Made by a program: the position numbers and the translations under genes. Positions 7,929-15,040 of a DNA stretch of 16,239 nucleotides are shown here, in pieces; position 1 is the stretch's first letter, and every line of letters begins with the position of its first letter. Source of the DNA: an uncultured Prevotellaceae bacterium (lineage in GTDB: Bacteria > Bacteroidota > Bacteroidia > Bacteroidales > Bacteroidaceae); the NCBI GenBank assembly GCA_947306845.1, contig CAMZHP010000039.1, forward strand, positions 1 to 16,239, given 5' to 3'. The notes below the pieces were generated by a model that was not told the origin of the DNA, did not search any database, and worked only from the letters and a program-made list of their open reading frames with translations.

Positions 7929-9470
7929 CTATTTGGCGTAAGCCACGGAGCGTGTCTCACGGATGACAGTGATCTTCACCTGTCCGGGATAGGTCATCTC
8001 GTTTTGGATCTTGTTGGCAATCTCGCCCGAGAGAGCCTCGGTCTCCTTGTCGTCCATCTTGTCGGCTCCCACGATGACTCTGAGCTCACGTCCAGCCTGG
8101 ATAGCGTAGGTCTTGGTCACTCCGGGATAGCTCATGGCAATGGCCTCCAGGTCGTTGAGGCGTTTGATGTAAGCCTCCACAATCTCACGGCGGGCACCAG
8201 GACGGGCACCTGAGATAGCATCACAAATCTGCACGATAGGTGCCAGCAGCGTGTTCATCTCCAATTCATCGTGGTGAGCACCGATGGCATTGCAGATATC
8301 GGGTTTCTCCTTGTATTTCTCTGCTATCTTCGCTCCATAGAGTGCGTGGGGCAGGTCGCTCTCCTCATCAGGCACCTTACCAATATCGTGAAGCAGTCCG
8401 GCACGCTTTGCCTTCTTTGGATTCAGTCCCAGTTCAGAAGCCATCACGGCACAAAGGTTGGCAGTCTCACGCGCATGCTGCAACAGGTTCTGGCCGTAAG
8501 AAGAGCGGTATTTCATCTTTCCGATGATACGCACCAGTTCGGGATGGAGTCCGTGTACACCCAGGTCAATGGCAGTGCGCTTGCCGGTCTCAATCACCTC
8601 ATTGTCGAGTTGTTTCTTCACCTTGGCAACCACCTCCTCGATGCGGGCGGGATGGATTCTTCCGTCTGCGACCAGCTGATGAAGAGCCAACCGGCATACC
8701 TCGCGGCGGATGGGATCGAAAGCAGAGATAACGATAGCTTCTGGTGTGTCGTCCACTACGATTTCCACGCCAGTGGCAGCCTCCAAAGCACGTATGTTGC
8801 GACCCTCACGGCCGATGATTCTGCCTTTTACTTCATCGTTGTCGATATGGAACACGCTGACAGAGTTTTCAATGGCTGTCTCGGTAGCCACACGCTGGAT
8901 GGTCTGGATGACAATTTTCTTGGCTTGGGCATTGGCATTGAGCTTGGCCTCATCCATAATCTCATTGATATAGCTGGCAGCATCGGTGCGAGCCTCATCC
9001 TTCAGGCTCTCCACCAACCGGTTCTTGGCCTCTTCTGCACTCAGACCAGAAAGTTCCTCCAGTTTCTCACGCTCCTGATTCTGCATCTTCTCCAGTTCCT
9101 CCTGCTTGATGACAAGCAGTTTCTTCTCGTTTTCTATACGTTTCTGAGCCTGCTCAACCTCCTGGCGTCTGCGGCCAAGTTCTTCCTGTTTCTGATTGAG
9201 CGACACCTCGCGCTGCTTCAGCCGGCTCTCGCTCTGCTGCAGTTTCTGGTTGCGTGCCTGCACCTCCTTTTCAAGTTCAGACTTTTTGTTGAGGAATTTC
9301 TCTTTTACCTCAAGCAGTTTTTTCTCTTTGATGACCTCCGACTCATGATTGGCAGCCGAAATCATCTCATTATATTTCCCCTTGATGACACGGAGAAAGA
9401 GCATGTAGCCCACGACGCAGCCTATAATGAGACAGACTGCTGCAATGATAATGGTAGCTATTGGGTTCAT
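7929..9470 (-). CDS. rny: Ribonuclease Y
   Basis: This is a full-length 513-residue RNase Y, an endoribonuclease that starts mRNA turnover from the inner membrane. Residues about 4-28 form the single N-terminal membrane anchor. Residues about 30-160 are a long, highly charged coiled coil (Glu/Lys/Gln rich). The KH RNA-binding domain carries the [12 protein letters not shown] motif at residues 216-227. The HD catalytic domain follows, with His332, His361-Asp362 (LLHDIGK), His399-His400 and Asp417 as metal-ligand candidates. It is the last gene of the minus-strand cluster, 70 bp after zapA; I see no consensus promoter in that gap, so co-transcription is likely. All key motifs are intact. Confidence 0.97.
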   Translation of the reverse strand: MNPIATIIIAAVCLIIGCVVGYMLFLRVIKGKYNEMISAANHESEVIKEKKLLEVKEKFLNKKSELEKEVQARNQKLQQSESRLKQREVSLNQKQEELGRRRQEVEQAQKRIENEKKLLVIKQEELEKMQNQEREKLEELSGLSAEEAKNRLVESLKDEARTDAASYINEIMDEAKLNANAQAKKIVIQTIQRVATETAIENSVSVFHIDNDEVKGRIIGREGRNIRALEAATGVEIVVDDTPEAIVISAFDPIRREVCRLALHQLVADGRIHPARIEEVVAKVKKQLDNEVIETGKRTAIDLGVHGLHPELVRIIGKMKYRSSYGQNLLQHARETANLCAVMASELGLNPKKAKRAGLLHDIGKVPDEESDLPHALYGAKIAEKYKEKPDICNAIGAHHDELEMNTLLAPIVQICDAISGARPGARREIVEAYIKRLNDLEAIAMSYPGVTKTYAIQAGRELRVIVGADKMDDKETEALSGEIANKIQNEMTYPGQVKITVIRETRSVAYAK

Positions 9471-9540
9471 TATTAAAAGTATATATAGTTGTTTGATATC
9501 TCACACAAAAATCCTGGTTCCATGCTTCTGCAAGACTTTA

Positions 9541-9849
9541 TCAAGCCTTGCTTCCGAGGGCATCCTCAATCTCCGTTGTCAGTTGTGTGAGAATATCTGT
9601 GAAAGGTGCTGTGTCGTTGCGCTCCAACTCTCCCTCATACTTCAGTGCAATGTCGATAAGCGCCATATACAGTATGTCTATGGTGCTTTTCTTTCCTTGG
9701 GCACGTGAAATATAATGGGTCACCGTACTGCGGATGAGTTTGGCAGCCCTGCGATACTTTTCCTCTTCCTCGGGAAAAATCCTCATGGGGATGGTTGTAT
9801 CGCCAACGTTCAGCCGAATATGTAGTTTTTCAGTTCTTTCCTCAGACAT
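9541..9849 (-). CDS. zapA: Cell division protein ZapA
   Basis: The 102-residue protein has the size and layout of ZapA: a short N-terminal beta region (KLHIRLNVGDTTIPMRI, residues 8-24) including the typical Pro before a charged EEEEKYRRAAKLI helix, then a long helix with the segment DILYMALIDIALKYE that forms the coiled-coil dimer. ZapA bundles FtsZ filaments at the division ring in the cytoplasm. It lies 8 bp downstream of a small coiled-coil gene and 70 bp upstream of rny, an order familiar in Bacteroidales. The 70-bp gap is too short for a 6S RNA, which accompanies zapA in gammaproteobacteria. Confidence 0.9.
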   Translation of the reverse strand: MSEERTEKLHIRLNVGDTTIPMRIFPEEEEKYRRAAKLIRSTVTHYISRAQGKKSTIDILYMALIDIALKYEGELERNDTAPFTDILTQLTTEIEDALGSKA

Positions 9850-9857
9850 GGCTCACA

Positions 9858-10151
9858 TCATTGCTCACTAAGGAGTGTGATACACTTGTTGACGCTTCTG
9901 ATCAGCTTGCTGAGACGGGCTTTTGCAGCCTCCATGTCTCCCTCTGTGATCTCCAGCATCTTCGCCGTCATCAGGCTATGATAGTCATCCTGCGTCGAAC
10001 TCAACTTCGACTCCATATCGGTGATGGTGCCATCGCGCTTCTCCAACTCCTCACGAAGTTTCTTGTTCTCTTCTTCGAGTTGCCCATATTGTATAAGCAA
10101 CTGCCGAAGCCGTGTGGTGAACAGCGCGATCGTCTTGTCGTCTGCAGTCAT
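9858..10151 (-). CDS. Small coiled-coil protein upstream of zapA
   Basis: The 97-residue product is almost wholly helical. Residues about 20-58 have heptad-like spacing of Leu, Ile and Glu/Lys (QLEEENKKLREELEKRDG, then a second helix), and the C-terminal part (KARLSKLIRSVNKCITLL) is amphipathic. There is no signal peptide or membrane segment, so it should be cytoplasmic. Its stop lies 8 bp from the zapA start, so the two are surely co-transcribed. It could act with ZapA at the divisome, much as ZapB coiled coils do, but I recognise no sequence relation to ZapB and the role is inference from position. Confidence 0.75.
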   Translation of the reverse strand: MTADDKTIALFTTRLRQLLIQYGQLEEENKKLREELEKRDGTITDMESKLSSTQDDYHSLMTAKMLEITEGDMEAAKARLSKLIRSVNKCITLLSEQ

Positions 10152-10169
10152 ATTCTGTCAATTTGCCCA

Positions 10170-10200
10170 CAAAAGTACTGCATAAAATCAGAATATCCAA
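10170..10200 (-). promoter_or_regulatory. Promoter of the coiled-coil/zapA/rny cluster
   Basis: Minus-strand TTG (10200-10198) is separated by 20 nt from TACTTTTG (10177-10170), a good Bacteroidota -33/-7 match. The transcript would start near 10163, leaving a leader of only about a dozen nucleotides before the ATG at 10151. Confidence 0.6.
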
Positions 10201-10280
10201 AAATAAAGTGATTTTTTTGCCATTCTGCCCTATGCTGGTGCCCTGTCAGGAGCCTTCACCATTGCGGGTTTGGGGTGTTT

Positions 10281-10910
10281 TTATTTGGTTTCCTCCTCTT
10301 TCTGCCGTGGTTCCTTCTTTGCCAGCATCACCACTTGATAAACGAAGTCGGTCACCCATTTCTGACTGAATCCTAAGCGGTTGTTGTACTGTCTGATGCC
10401 CAGCACGGTCTTCACCACGCCTGCATCCTTGAAGTCATTCTTATTGAAAATGTCACTCACCGTCTTCTCTGTCATGGTGTAAATTGCTTTCTTAAAGAAA
10501 GAGGGCAGGCGGAGCTTGAATTTCATCAGATTGCCCATCAGCATCATCAAGTCTTGCGTAAAGCCTTGGAATTGATACATAAATGGTTGAAGATCCTGAA
10601 TCTTTTTGCAGTTCTTCTTGACTGTGGCATCCAGTTCCGTAAAGAACAAATCATCGGTTTTATAAATTTCTTTCATCATTTTCCTACACTTTGCCTTCTC
10701 TCCCGGTCCGAGTTTGTTGTTCACCGTGGGCACCTTTAGTGTAGTCTTGAAAGCACGAAGGTCGGGCAGCATTGCCAGATTGGTGATACCCATACGCTCA
10801 GCCAGCGCTGCCTGCATATATACCCGTACCAAGGACATGTAATCCTCGATGCCTCCTACCTTGACTTCCTCTTTGTCTTTCTTTCCGAAAAGTCTTGAAA
10901 AGAATCCCAT
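10281..10910 (-). CDS. Conserved-looking hypothetical protein, basic, cytoplasmic
   Basis: I do not recognise a family for this 209-residue protein. It opens with MGFFSRLFGKKDKEE, an N-terminus with an amphipathic Phe/Leu-rich turn followed by lysines that might touch a membrane, but there is no signal peptide or clear membrane span. The body is predicted helical and lysine-rich, with a methionine-rich stretch (QDLMMLMGNLMKFKL) near residues 119-133 and a charged C-terminal tail (KKEPRQKEEETK). It has its own promoter at 10951-10982 and sits 129 bp upstream of the zapA cluster on the same strand, so it is probably transcribed alone. A clean promoter, sensible start and normal composition support a real gene. 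Confidence 0.75.
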   Translation of the reverse strand: MGFFSRLFGKKDKEEVKVGGIEDYMSLVRVYMQAALAERMGITNLAMLPDLRAFKTTLKVPTVNNKLGPGEKAKCRKMMKEIYKTDDLFFTELDATVKKNCKKIQDLQPFMYQFQGFTQDLMMLMGNLMKFKLRLPSFFKKAIYTMTEKTVSDIFNKNDFKDAGVVKTVLGIRQYNNRLGFSQKWVTDFVYQVVMLAKKEPRQKEEETK

Positions 10911-10950
10911 ATTCTGTTTGATATTGTTGTTGAGTTGTGGATAATGGCTG

Positions 10951-10982
10951 CAAAATTAGTCAAATTCGGATGCAATGCAAAA
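10951..10982 (-). promoter_or_regulatory. Promoter of the 209-residue hypothetical gene
   Basis: Minus-strand TTTTG (10982-10978) lies 19 nt before TAATTTTG (10958-10951), fitting the Bacteroidota consensus. Transcription would begin near 10944, some 34 nt before the start codon at 10910. Confidence 0.6.
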
Positions 10983-10999
10983 TAAAAAACAAAGTTTTT

Positions 11000-11050
11000 G
11001 CTCTGTTGCCACCCAAATCAGGAACAGAGCCGATAAGCACAGGGCTTATC
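11000..11050. repeat. Two tandem inverted repeats
   Basis: GCTCTGTT at 11000-11007 pairs with AACAGAGC at 11023-11030 (8 bp, 15-nt loop), and one base later GATAAGC at 11032-11038 pairs with GCTTATC at 11044-11050 (7 bp, 5-nt loop). Neither is followed by a T-run in either direction, so a simple intrinsic terminator is unlikely. They could be operator sites or the core of a small RNA. Confidence 0.5.
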
Positions 11051-11165
11051 AGAATCATTCTCTAATAGACTGTGCAAAATCTGACAAGGGATGCTAGCCA
11101 ATTGGATAATGATAAAAAAAATATAAATTTCAAATAATATGTTTCCTTAGTTAAACTTTTATTTG

Positions 11166-11173
11166 TAACTTTG
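11166..11173 (+). promoter_or_regulatory. Likely -7 element of the tyrosine kinase gene
   Basis: TAACTTTG matches the Bacteroidota -7 consensus exactly, in an AT-rich setting. The -33 element is poor (TTTCC near 11142-11146), so an activator may be needed. Expected transcription start near 11180 gives a leader of about 90 nt. Confidence 0.5.
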
Positions 11174-11269
11174 CGCCCAAAATGACGTAAGACAAACATT
11201 TATTCTTCGAGAGAGTTCTCTCAGAGGCCTACAACGAAAGAAAAAAAGGAAAAATCAATAGAATAAAAA

Positions 11270-13801
11270 ATGGAAGAGAACAACAATTTGAACAATGCGG
11301 AGAATTTGCGTGAAGCGAATGAGGAATTGTCATTTTTCAATTTCCGCACACTTCTCCAGACATTCATTCTCAACTGGCAATGGTTTGCACTTTCGCTGAT
11401 CATCTGCTTGGGCATCACGGCCATTTATTTAAGGTATACCACTCCAAGGTTTTCGTCAATGGCAAAGATGCTTATCAAAGATGAGGACAACCCCCGGAGC
11501 AGGTCATCCTTGATGAGTGCCGCCAACCTGGGTATCATTTCCAATACCGAGGGTATCGACAATGAGATGGAAATCATCTCCTCACTTGCCCTCGCCACCG
11601 ATGTCGTGCGAGACCTTAAGCTTTATGTGAATTATCAGATGAAGGGACGTGTGAAGAATATACTTGTCTACAAACGTCAACCCATCAGCGTGGACATCGA
11701 CGCTGCTCATCTCGACAATGTCAGAACCCCCATCTATCTCACCATTACCAATGAGAAGGGCAGCTACAAAGTGGAAGGCTACTATTGGGTATCTACTGAA
11801 GATGGCTATTCCAAAGGCCCGTACAGCATAGACAAGACCTTTACGACCCTGCCCCAAACCATCAAGACCCATGCTGGCAACCTATCGTTCACTTCCAATG
11901 GCAATTCCACTCTGAGCGAAGGCAGCACCCTCTATGTCAATATTGTGGCACCGGATGTGGCCGCCAAGAAATATAAGAGGTCGTTCAGTGTATCGCCAAC
12001 ATCCAAGAACACCACCATTGTGAGGATGACTCTCATTGACGAGATTCCCAATCGCGCCATTGACTACCTCAATCAGCTGGCTGTATGCTACAACCGTCAG
12101 GCTAATGAGGACAAGAACGAAGTGGCATACCGCACAGAGGAATTCATCAATGGCCGTCTGGAAAAAATCAACGCCGAACTGGGTGAGACTGAAGGCCAGC
12201 TGGAGGCATACAAGAAGAGTCAGCACATGACTGAGCTCCGTATGAATGCCACCGCTGCCATGGGTGGAGCCAGTGAGTATGACCAAAGACTGGCAGATGC
12301 CAACACACAGATGGCCCTGCTCAACAGCATCTCCGACTACATGGACAAGCCCGAGAACAAATACCAAACACTCCCCTCCAACGTAGGTCTGAACGATGGT
12401 ACCTCTACCAGCTTGATCAACAAATACAACGAAATCGTGCTCCAGCGCAACAGGCTTCTCCGCACGGCTTCAGAGGAAAGCCCCTCGGTGCTCCCCCTCA
12501 CCTCACAGCTTGATGACTTAAGCAACAGCATCCGCCGTGCCATGGCTCAGAGCCGCAAGAACATGGAGATTCAGCGCAGCACAATCAACCAGCAGTACAA
12601 CAAATATGCTGGCCAGATATCAGCCACTCCTGAACAGGAGCGCATGCTGACACAGATTGGCCGCCAGCAGGAAGTTCGCTCAGGCCTCTACCTGATGTTG
12701 CTCCAGAAACGTGAGGAGAACTCCATCTCCCTCGCCTCTACTGCTGACAAAGGCAAAATGATTGAGCTTCCCGAGTCACAAGGCCAAGTCACCCCTGTGC
12801 CCACCGTCGTCATCCCCATCGCCCTTGTTGTGGGTCTGCTCATTCCCGGACTCGTGCTCTTCCTGCTGAAATTCTTCAGGTATAAGATTGAAGGTCACGA
12901 CGACGTGGCTCGCCTCACCCAACTGCCCATCATCGCCGATGTGGCTGTGGCAAGCGAGACAGCCAAGACAAAGGCCGACATCGTGGTCCACGAGAACAAG
13001 AACAACCAGATGGAGGAAATCTTCCGCGCCATGCGTACAAATGTACAGTTCATGCTGCGTGAAGGTCAGAAAGTCATCATGTTTACATCCACGACATCTG
13101 GTGAGGGCAAGACATTCAACTGCGCCAACCTGGCAGTGAGCTTCGCGTTGCTCGGCAAGAAGGTTGTCCTCGTCGGTCTTGACATCCGTAAGCCACGTCT
13201 GGCTGAGTTGTTCGAGATTGATGACCACAAGCACGGCATCACCCCACTGCTCGCACAGGAGAACCCCAGTGAGGCAGATGTGCGCTCACAGATCCTCCCC
13301 TCTGGTGTGAACGGCAACCTTGACCTGCTCCTCGCTGGTCCGGTGCCTCCCAACCCCTCGGAGTTGATCTCACGTCAGTCGCTTGAGACTGTCATGGATA
13401 TCCTGAAAGCCAACTACGACTACGTGCTTATCGATACCGCCCCTGTAGGTCTGGTGACCGATACACTCCAGGTAGGCCGTGTCATCGACGCCACCATCTA
13501 CATGTGCCGCGCAGACTACACGCCGAAATCCAGCTTCGACCTGGTCAACTCGTTGTCACAGGAGAAGAAACTGCCCAACATGGCCATCGTCATCAACGGT
13601 ATCGACATGTCGAAGAAGAAGTATGGCTACTACTACGGCTACGGAAAGTATGGCAAGTACAGCCGCTACACCAGCTACGGAACCTACGGCCGCTATGGCA
13701 ACTACGGCTCATACGGTGGCTATGGCAGCACCTATGGCTCTTATGGCAACTACAGCAACAGCCACTACGGCAACAAGAACGATACGTCCATCAAACTGTA
13801 A
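11270..13801 (+). CDS. Wzc-like bacterial tyrosine autokinase / polysaccharide co-polymerase
   Basis: The 843-residue protein has the complete co-polymerase-kinase layout. Residues about 20-60 include the first membrane span within a Wzz-type domain; a large periplasmic region with coiled-coil stretches follows, ending in the GNVR-type segment near EQERMLTQIGRQQEVRSGLY; the second span is about residues 512-535. The cytoplasmic BY-kinase domain has Walker A (STTSGEGKT, 607-615), a Walker A' strand VVLVGLDIRKP with Asp638, and Walker B (YVLIDTAP, Asp722). In Walker A' the first Asp of the usual DxD is Gly. The C-terminus (785-833) holds 18 tyrosines, far more than the handful in typical Wzc clusters. 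Such proteins control chain length and export of capsule or exopolysaccharide through cycles of tyrosine phosphorylation. No outer-membrane OPX (Wza) or glycosyltransferase gene is adjacent in this window. A HAD hydrolase gene follows 9 bp later. Confidence 0.95.
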   Translation: MEENNNLNNAENLREANEELSFFNFRTLLQTFILNWQWFALSLIICLGITAIYLRYTTPRFSSMAKMLIKDEDNPRSRSSLMSAANLGIISNTEGIDNEMEIISSLALATDVVRDLKLYVNYQMKGRVKNILVYKRQPISVDIDAAHLDNVRTPIYLTITNEKGSYKVEGYYWVSTEDGYSKGPYSIDKTFTTLPQTIKTHAGNLSFTSNGNSTLSEGSTLYVNIVAPDVAAKKYKRSFSVSPTSKNTTIVRMTLIDEIPNRAIDYLNQLAVCYNRQANEDKNEVAYRTEEFINGRLEKINAELGETEGQLEAYKKSQHMTELRMNATAAMGGASEYDQRLADANTQMALLNSISDYMDKPENKYQTLPSNVGLNDGTSTSLINKYNEIVLQRNRLLRTASEESPSVLPLTSQLDDLSNSIRRAMAQSRKNMEIQRSTINQQYNKYAGQISATPEQERMLTQIGRQQEVRSGLYLMLLQKREENSISLASTADKGKMIELPESQGQVTPVPTVVIPIALVVGLLIPGLVLFLLKFFRYKIEGHDDVARLTQLPIIADVAVASETAKTKADIVVHENKNNQMEEIFRAMRTNVQFMLREGQKVIMFTSTTSGEGKTFNCANLAVSFALLGKKVVLVGLDIRKPRLAELFEIDDHKHGITPLLAQENPSEADVRSQILPSGVNGNLDLLLAGPVPPNPSELISRQSLETVMDILKANYDYVLIDTAPVGLVTDTLQVGRVIDATIYMCRADYTPKSSFDLVNSLSQEKKLPNMAIVINGIDMSKKKYGYYYGYGKYGKYSRYTSYGTYGRYGNYGSYGGYGSTYGSYGNYSNSHYGNKNDTSIKL
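13622..13768 (+). repeat. DNA encoding the (Tyr-Gly-x)n tail of the tyrosine kinase
   Basis: These 147 bp encode residues 785-833, with 18 tyrosines. From residue 791 to 818 every third residue is Tyr (ten in register), mostly followed by Gly, giving an imperfect 9-bp repeat. The repeats mix TAT/TAC and GGC/GGA/GGT codons, so the periodicity is kept at protein level rather than being a fresh DNA expansion. Confidence 0.9.
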
Positions 13802-13810
13802 GTCTGCCCC

Positions 13811-14242
13811 ATGACCATAGCAGTCGACTTCGACGGTACCATCGTCGAGCACAGATATCCCGAAATCGGACCAGAGGTGCCTTTTGCCACTGAGACCTTG
13901 AAAATGCTTATCAAGGACAGGCATAAGGTCATTCTATGGACAACCAGGGAAGACAAGCTGCTTGAGGATGCCGTGGAATGGTGCAGGCAGAGAGGAGTTG
14001 AGTTTTATGCTGTCAACAAGGATTATCCTGAGGAAAGCAAGCAAAACAACAACCATTTCTCCAGGAAAATCAAGGCTGAGGTCTGGATAGATGACCGCAA
14101 TGTGGGCGGGATGCCCGACTGGGGTGAGATCTACAGAATGATCAAGGAGCACAAATCCTTCAGCGACATGATAGCCGATGCCAGGAAAACCAGTTTGGCC
14201 GACCACGCAGCCCCCAAGAAAAAGCATTGGTGGAATTTCTGA
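13811..14242 (+). CDS. Small HAD-superfamily hydrolase (phosphatase-like)
   Basis: This 143-residue protein starts with the HAD motif I, VDFDGT, with Asp6 as expected nucleophile and Asp8 as acid/base. Motif II is ILWTTRED (Thr44/Thr45), and the metal-binding motif IV is WIDDRN (Asp94, Asp95). It lacks a sizeable cap domain, so it is a compact HAD phosphatase like those found singly in Bacteroides. The substrate is unknown. It is 9 bp downstream of the tyrosine kinase gene and shares its terminator, so the two are co-transcribed; a role in removing phosphate from the kinase or from a sugar phosphate of the same pathway is possible but inferred only from position. The Met at 13811 is the natural start because motif I begins at residue 5. 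Confidence 0.88.
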   Translation: MTIAVDFDGTIVEHRYPEIGPEVPFATETLKMLIKDRHKVILWTTREDKLLEDAVEWCRQRGVEFYAVNKDYPEESKQNNNHFSRKIKAEVWIDDRNVGGMPDWGEIYRMIKEHKSFSDMIADARKTSLADHAAPKKKHWWNF

Positions 14243-14266
14243 GACCATCAACCCATACAAATTAGG

Positions 14267-14296
14267 AAGACAGGCTGGTGACAGCCTGTCTTTTTC
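14267..14296 (+). terminator. Intrinsic terminator of the kinase-HAD unit
   Basis: A perfect 11-bp stem, AAGACAGGCTG at 14267-14277 with its complement at 14282-14292, closes on a GTGA (GNRA-type) tetraloop and is followed by a T-rich tract (TTTTTC). It lies 24 nt after the stop of the HAD gene. Confidence 0.92.
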
Positions 14297-14423
14297 TTAC
14301 ATTTCACATTTTTACGCTCAACTTTCACACGGCTTCTATTTATAATATAAAGTGTTATTATCGTGGAAATTAGACCAAAATTTGTTTTTTCGGCACAAAA
14401 ACCTAAAAAATCCAAAGATAAAT

Positions 14424-14454
14424 TTTCGTATCACGGTAAAAACTTGTATATTTG
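14424..14454 (+). promoter_or_regulatory. Promoter of the HU-family gene
   Basis: TATATTTG at 14447-14454 matches TAnnTTTG exactly; the -33 area (TTTCG at 14424-14428) is close to TTTG at the right distance. Transcription should begin near 14460. This makes an in-frame upstream ATG at 14468 nearly leaderless and favours the downstream ATG at 14516, with a leader of about 55 nt. Confidence 0.6.
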
Positions 14455-14515
14455 CAGACCCAAATGAATGACGAGTAAAAATATTAAACAACACGTTTTA
14501 ACAATTTACAATACA

Positions 14516-14812
14516 ATGACCAAAGCAGATATCATTAATCAGATTTCAGTATCCACAGGCTTGGCAAAGAAAGATGTAGCACTCAGTGTGGAAGCTTTCA
14601 TGGAAGTGATCAAGAAAAGTCTTCTCGACAAGGAGAACGTGTACCTTCGGGGATTCGGCAGCTTCATTGTGAAGCACAGAGCAGAGAAGACCGCCCGTAA
14701 CATCTCAAAGAATACCACCATAGTCATATCAGCACATGACTTCCCCAGCTTCAAGCCCGCCAAGAGCTTTGTTGCCAAGATGAAGGGTGAGGATGTGGAA
14801 GACGAAGATTAA
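14516..14812 (+). CDS. HU/IHF-family DNA-binding protein
   Basis: From the ATG at 14516 the product is 98 residues and begins MTKADIINQIS, the standard HU start; the longer in-frame form from 14468 would add 16 atypical residues just after the promoter. The HU core is clear: helix pair, GFGSF turn (residues 47-51), DNA-binding arm RAEKTARNISKNTTI, and the C-terminal FKPAKSF segment. It ends in an acidic tail (GEDVEDED), which is not part of the minimal fold. The arm has Ile in place of the intercalating Pro of classical HU (ARNIS rather than RNP). It should act as a DNA-bending nucleoid protein. A 29-residue basic protein gene follows 36 bp later. Confidence 0.93.
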   Translation: MTKADIINQISVSTGLAKKDVALSVEAFMEVIKKSLLDKENVYLRGFGSFIVKHRAEKTARNISKNTTIVISAHDFPSFKPAKSFVAKMKGEDVEDED

Positions 14813-14848
14813 TCACACATCAAAATAACACATTTCAATCATTGAGTT

Positions 14849-14938
14849 ATGCCAAACGGAAAAAAGAAAAAGGGCCACAAGATGGCTACTCACAAGCGCA
14901 AGAAGAGACTAAGAAAGAACAGACATAAGAGCAAGTAG
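14849..14938 (+). CDS. 29-residue basic protein, AURKAIP1/COX24 (mS38/bS22-like) domain
   Basis: A very short open frame encodes 29 residues starting MPNGKKKKGHK, with MATHKRKKRLRKNRHKSK at the C-terminus. More than half of the residues are Lys, Arg or His. The pattern KM-x-x-H-K-R-K-K-R-x-R-K-x-R matches the AURKAIP1/COX24 domain, known from mitochondrial small-subunit protein mS38 and its short bacterial counterparts (bS22 of mycobacteria). By that relation it is probably a tiny ribosomal small-subunit protein that lies in rRNA near the decoding region. It follows the HU gene by 36 bp with no promoter of its own that I can see, and is closed by the hairpin at 14976-15022, so HU and this gene are probably one transcript. 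It is short enough to be missed by automatic gene finders. Confidence 0.85.
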   Translation: MPNGKKKKGHKMATHKRKKRLRKNRHKSK

Positions 14939-14975
14939 GCCACGGCCCAACACTCCACAGTCTATTCGGCTGAAT

Positions 14976-15022
14976 GGCGTGTCAACAGATTCCCCCGGGA
15001 ATTGATTGGCATGCCTTTTTTT
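14976..15022 (+). terminator. Terminator-like hairpin just upstream of RNase G
   Basis: A 19-nt left arm (14976-14994) faces a 19-nt right arm (14997-15015) with a GC-rich apex (ATTCCC/GGGAAT), wobble pairs and a small internal loop, then seven T residues (15016-15022). It has the form of an intrinsic terminator for the HU/29-residue-protein transcript. It ends only 18 nt before the RNase G start codon. Confidence 0.8.
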
Positions 15023-15040
15023 GAAGTAAGATTTTGAGGA

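Larger units (their letters stand above)
10911..11269. other. Divergent intergenic region with tandem hairpins
   Basis: This 359-bp gap separates the hypothetical gene (minus) from the tyrosine kinase gene (plus). It holds the minus-strand promoter (10951-10982), two adjacent inverted repeats (11000-11050), an AT-rich segment (about 11105-11165), the plus-strand promoter element (11166-11173) and a roughly 90-nt leader for the kinase gene. The leader contains a small GAGAG/CTCTC hairpin at 11209-11222. I see no small open frame that looks real. Confidence 0.55.

Noticed and set aside
7152..8213. Long plus-strand open frame (353 codons) across the ccsBA end and the rny end
   Set aside because: It overlaps two well-supported genes, crosses their shared terminator, and has odd His/Ser-rich composition; it is a shadow frame.
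8271..9476. 401-codon plus-strand frame opposite rny
   Set aside because: It lies wholly antisense to a complete RNase Y with all motifs; its Leu/Phe-rich translation mirrors the coiled-coil codons on the other strand.
9471..9540. Possible 6S RNA next to zapA
   Set aside because: Only 70 bp lie between zapA and rny, too short for 6S RNA, and there is no suitable fold.
14468..14515. Upstream ATG for the HU gene
   Set aside because: It is about 8 nt from the expected transcription start and adds 16 atypical residues before the standard MTKADII start.
15008..15015. GGCATGCC palindrome as a restriction or operator site
   Set aside because: It is better explained as part of the right arm of the terminator hairpin at 14976-15015.
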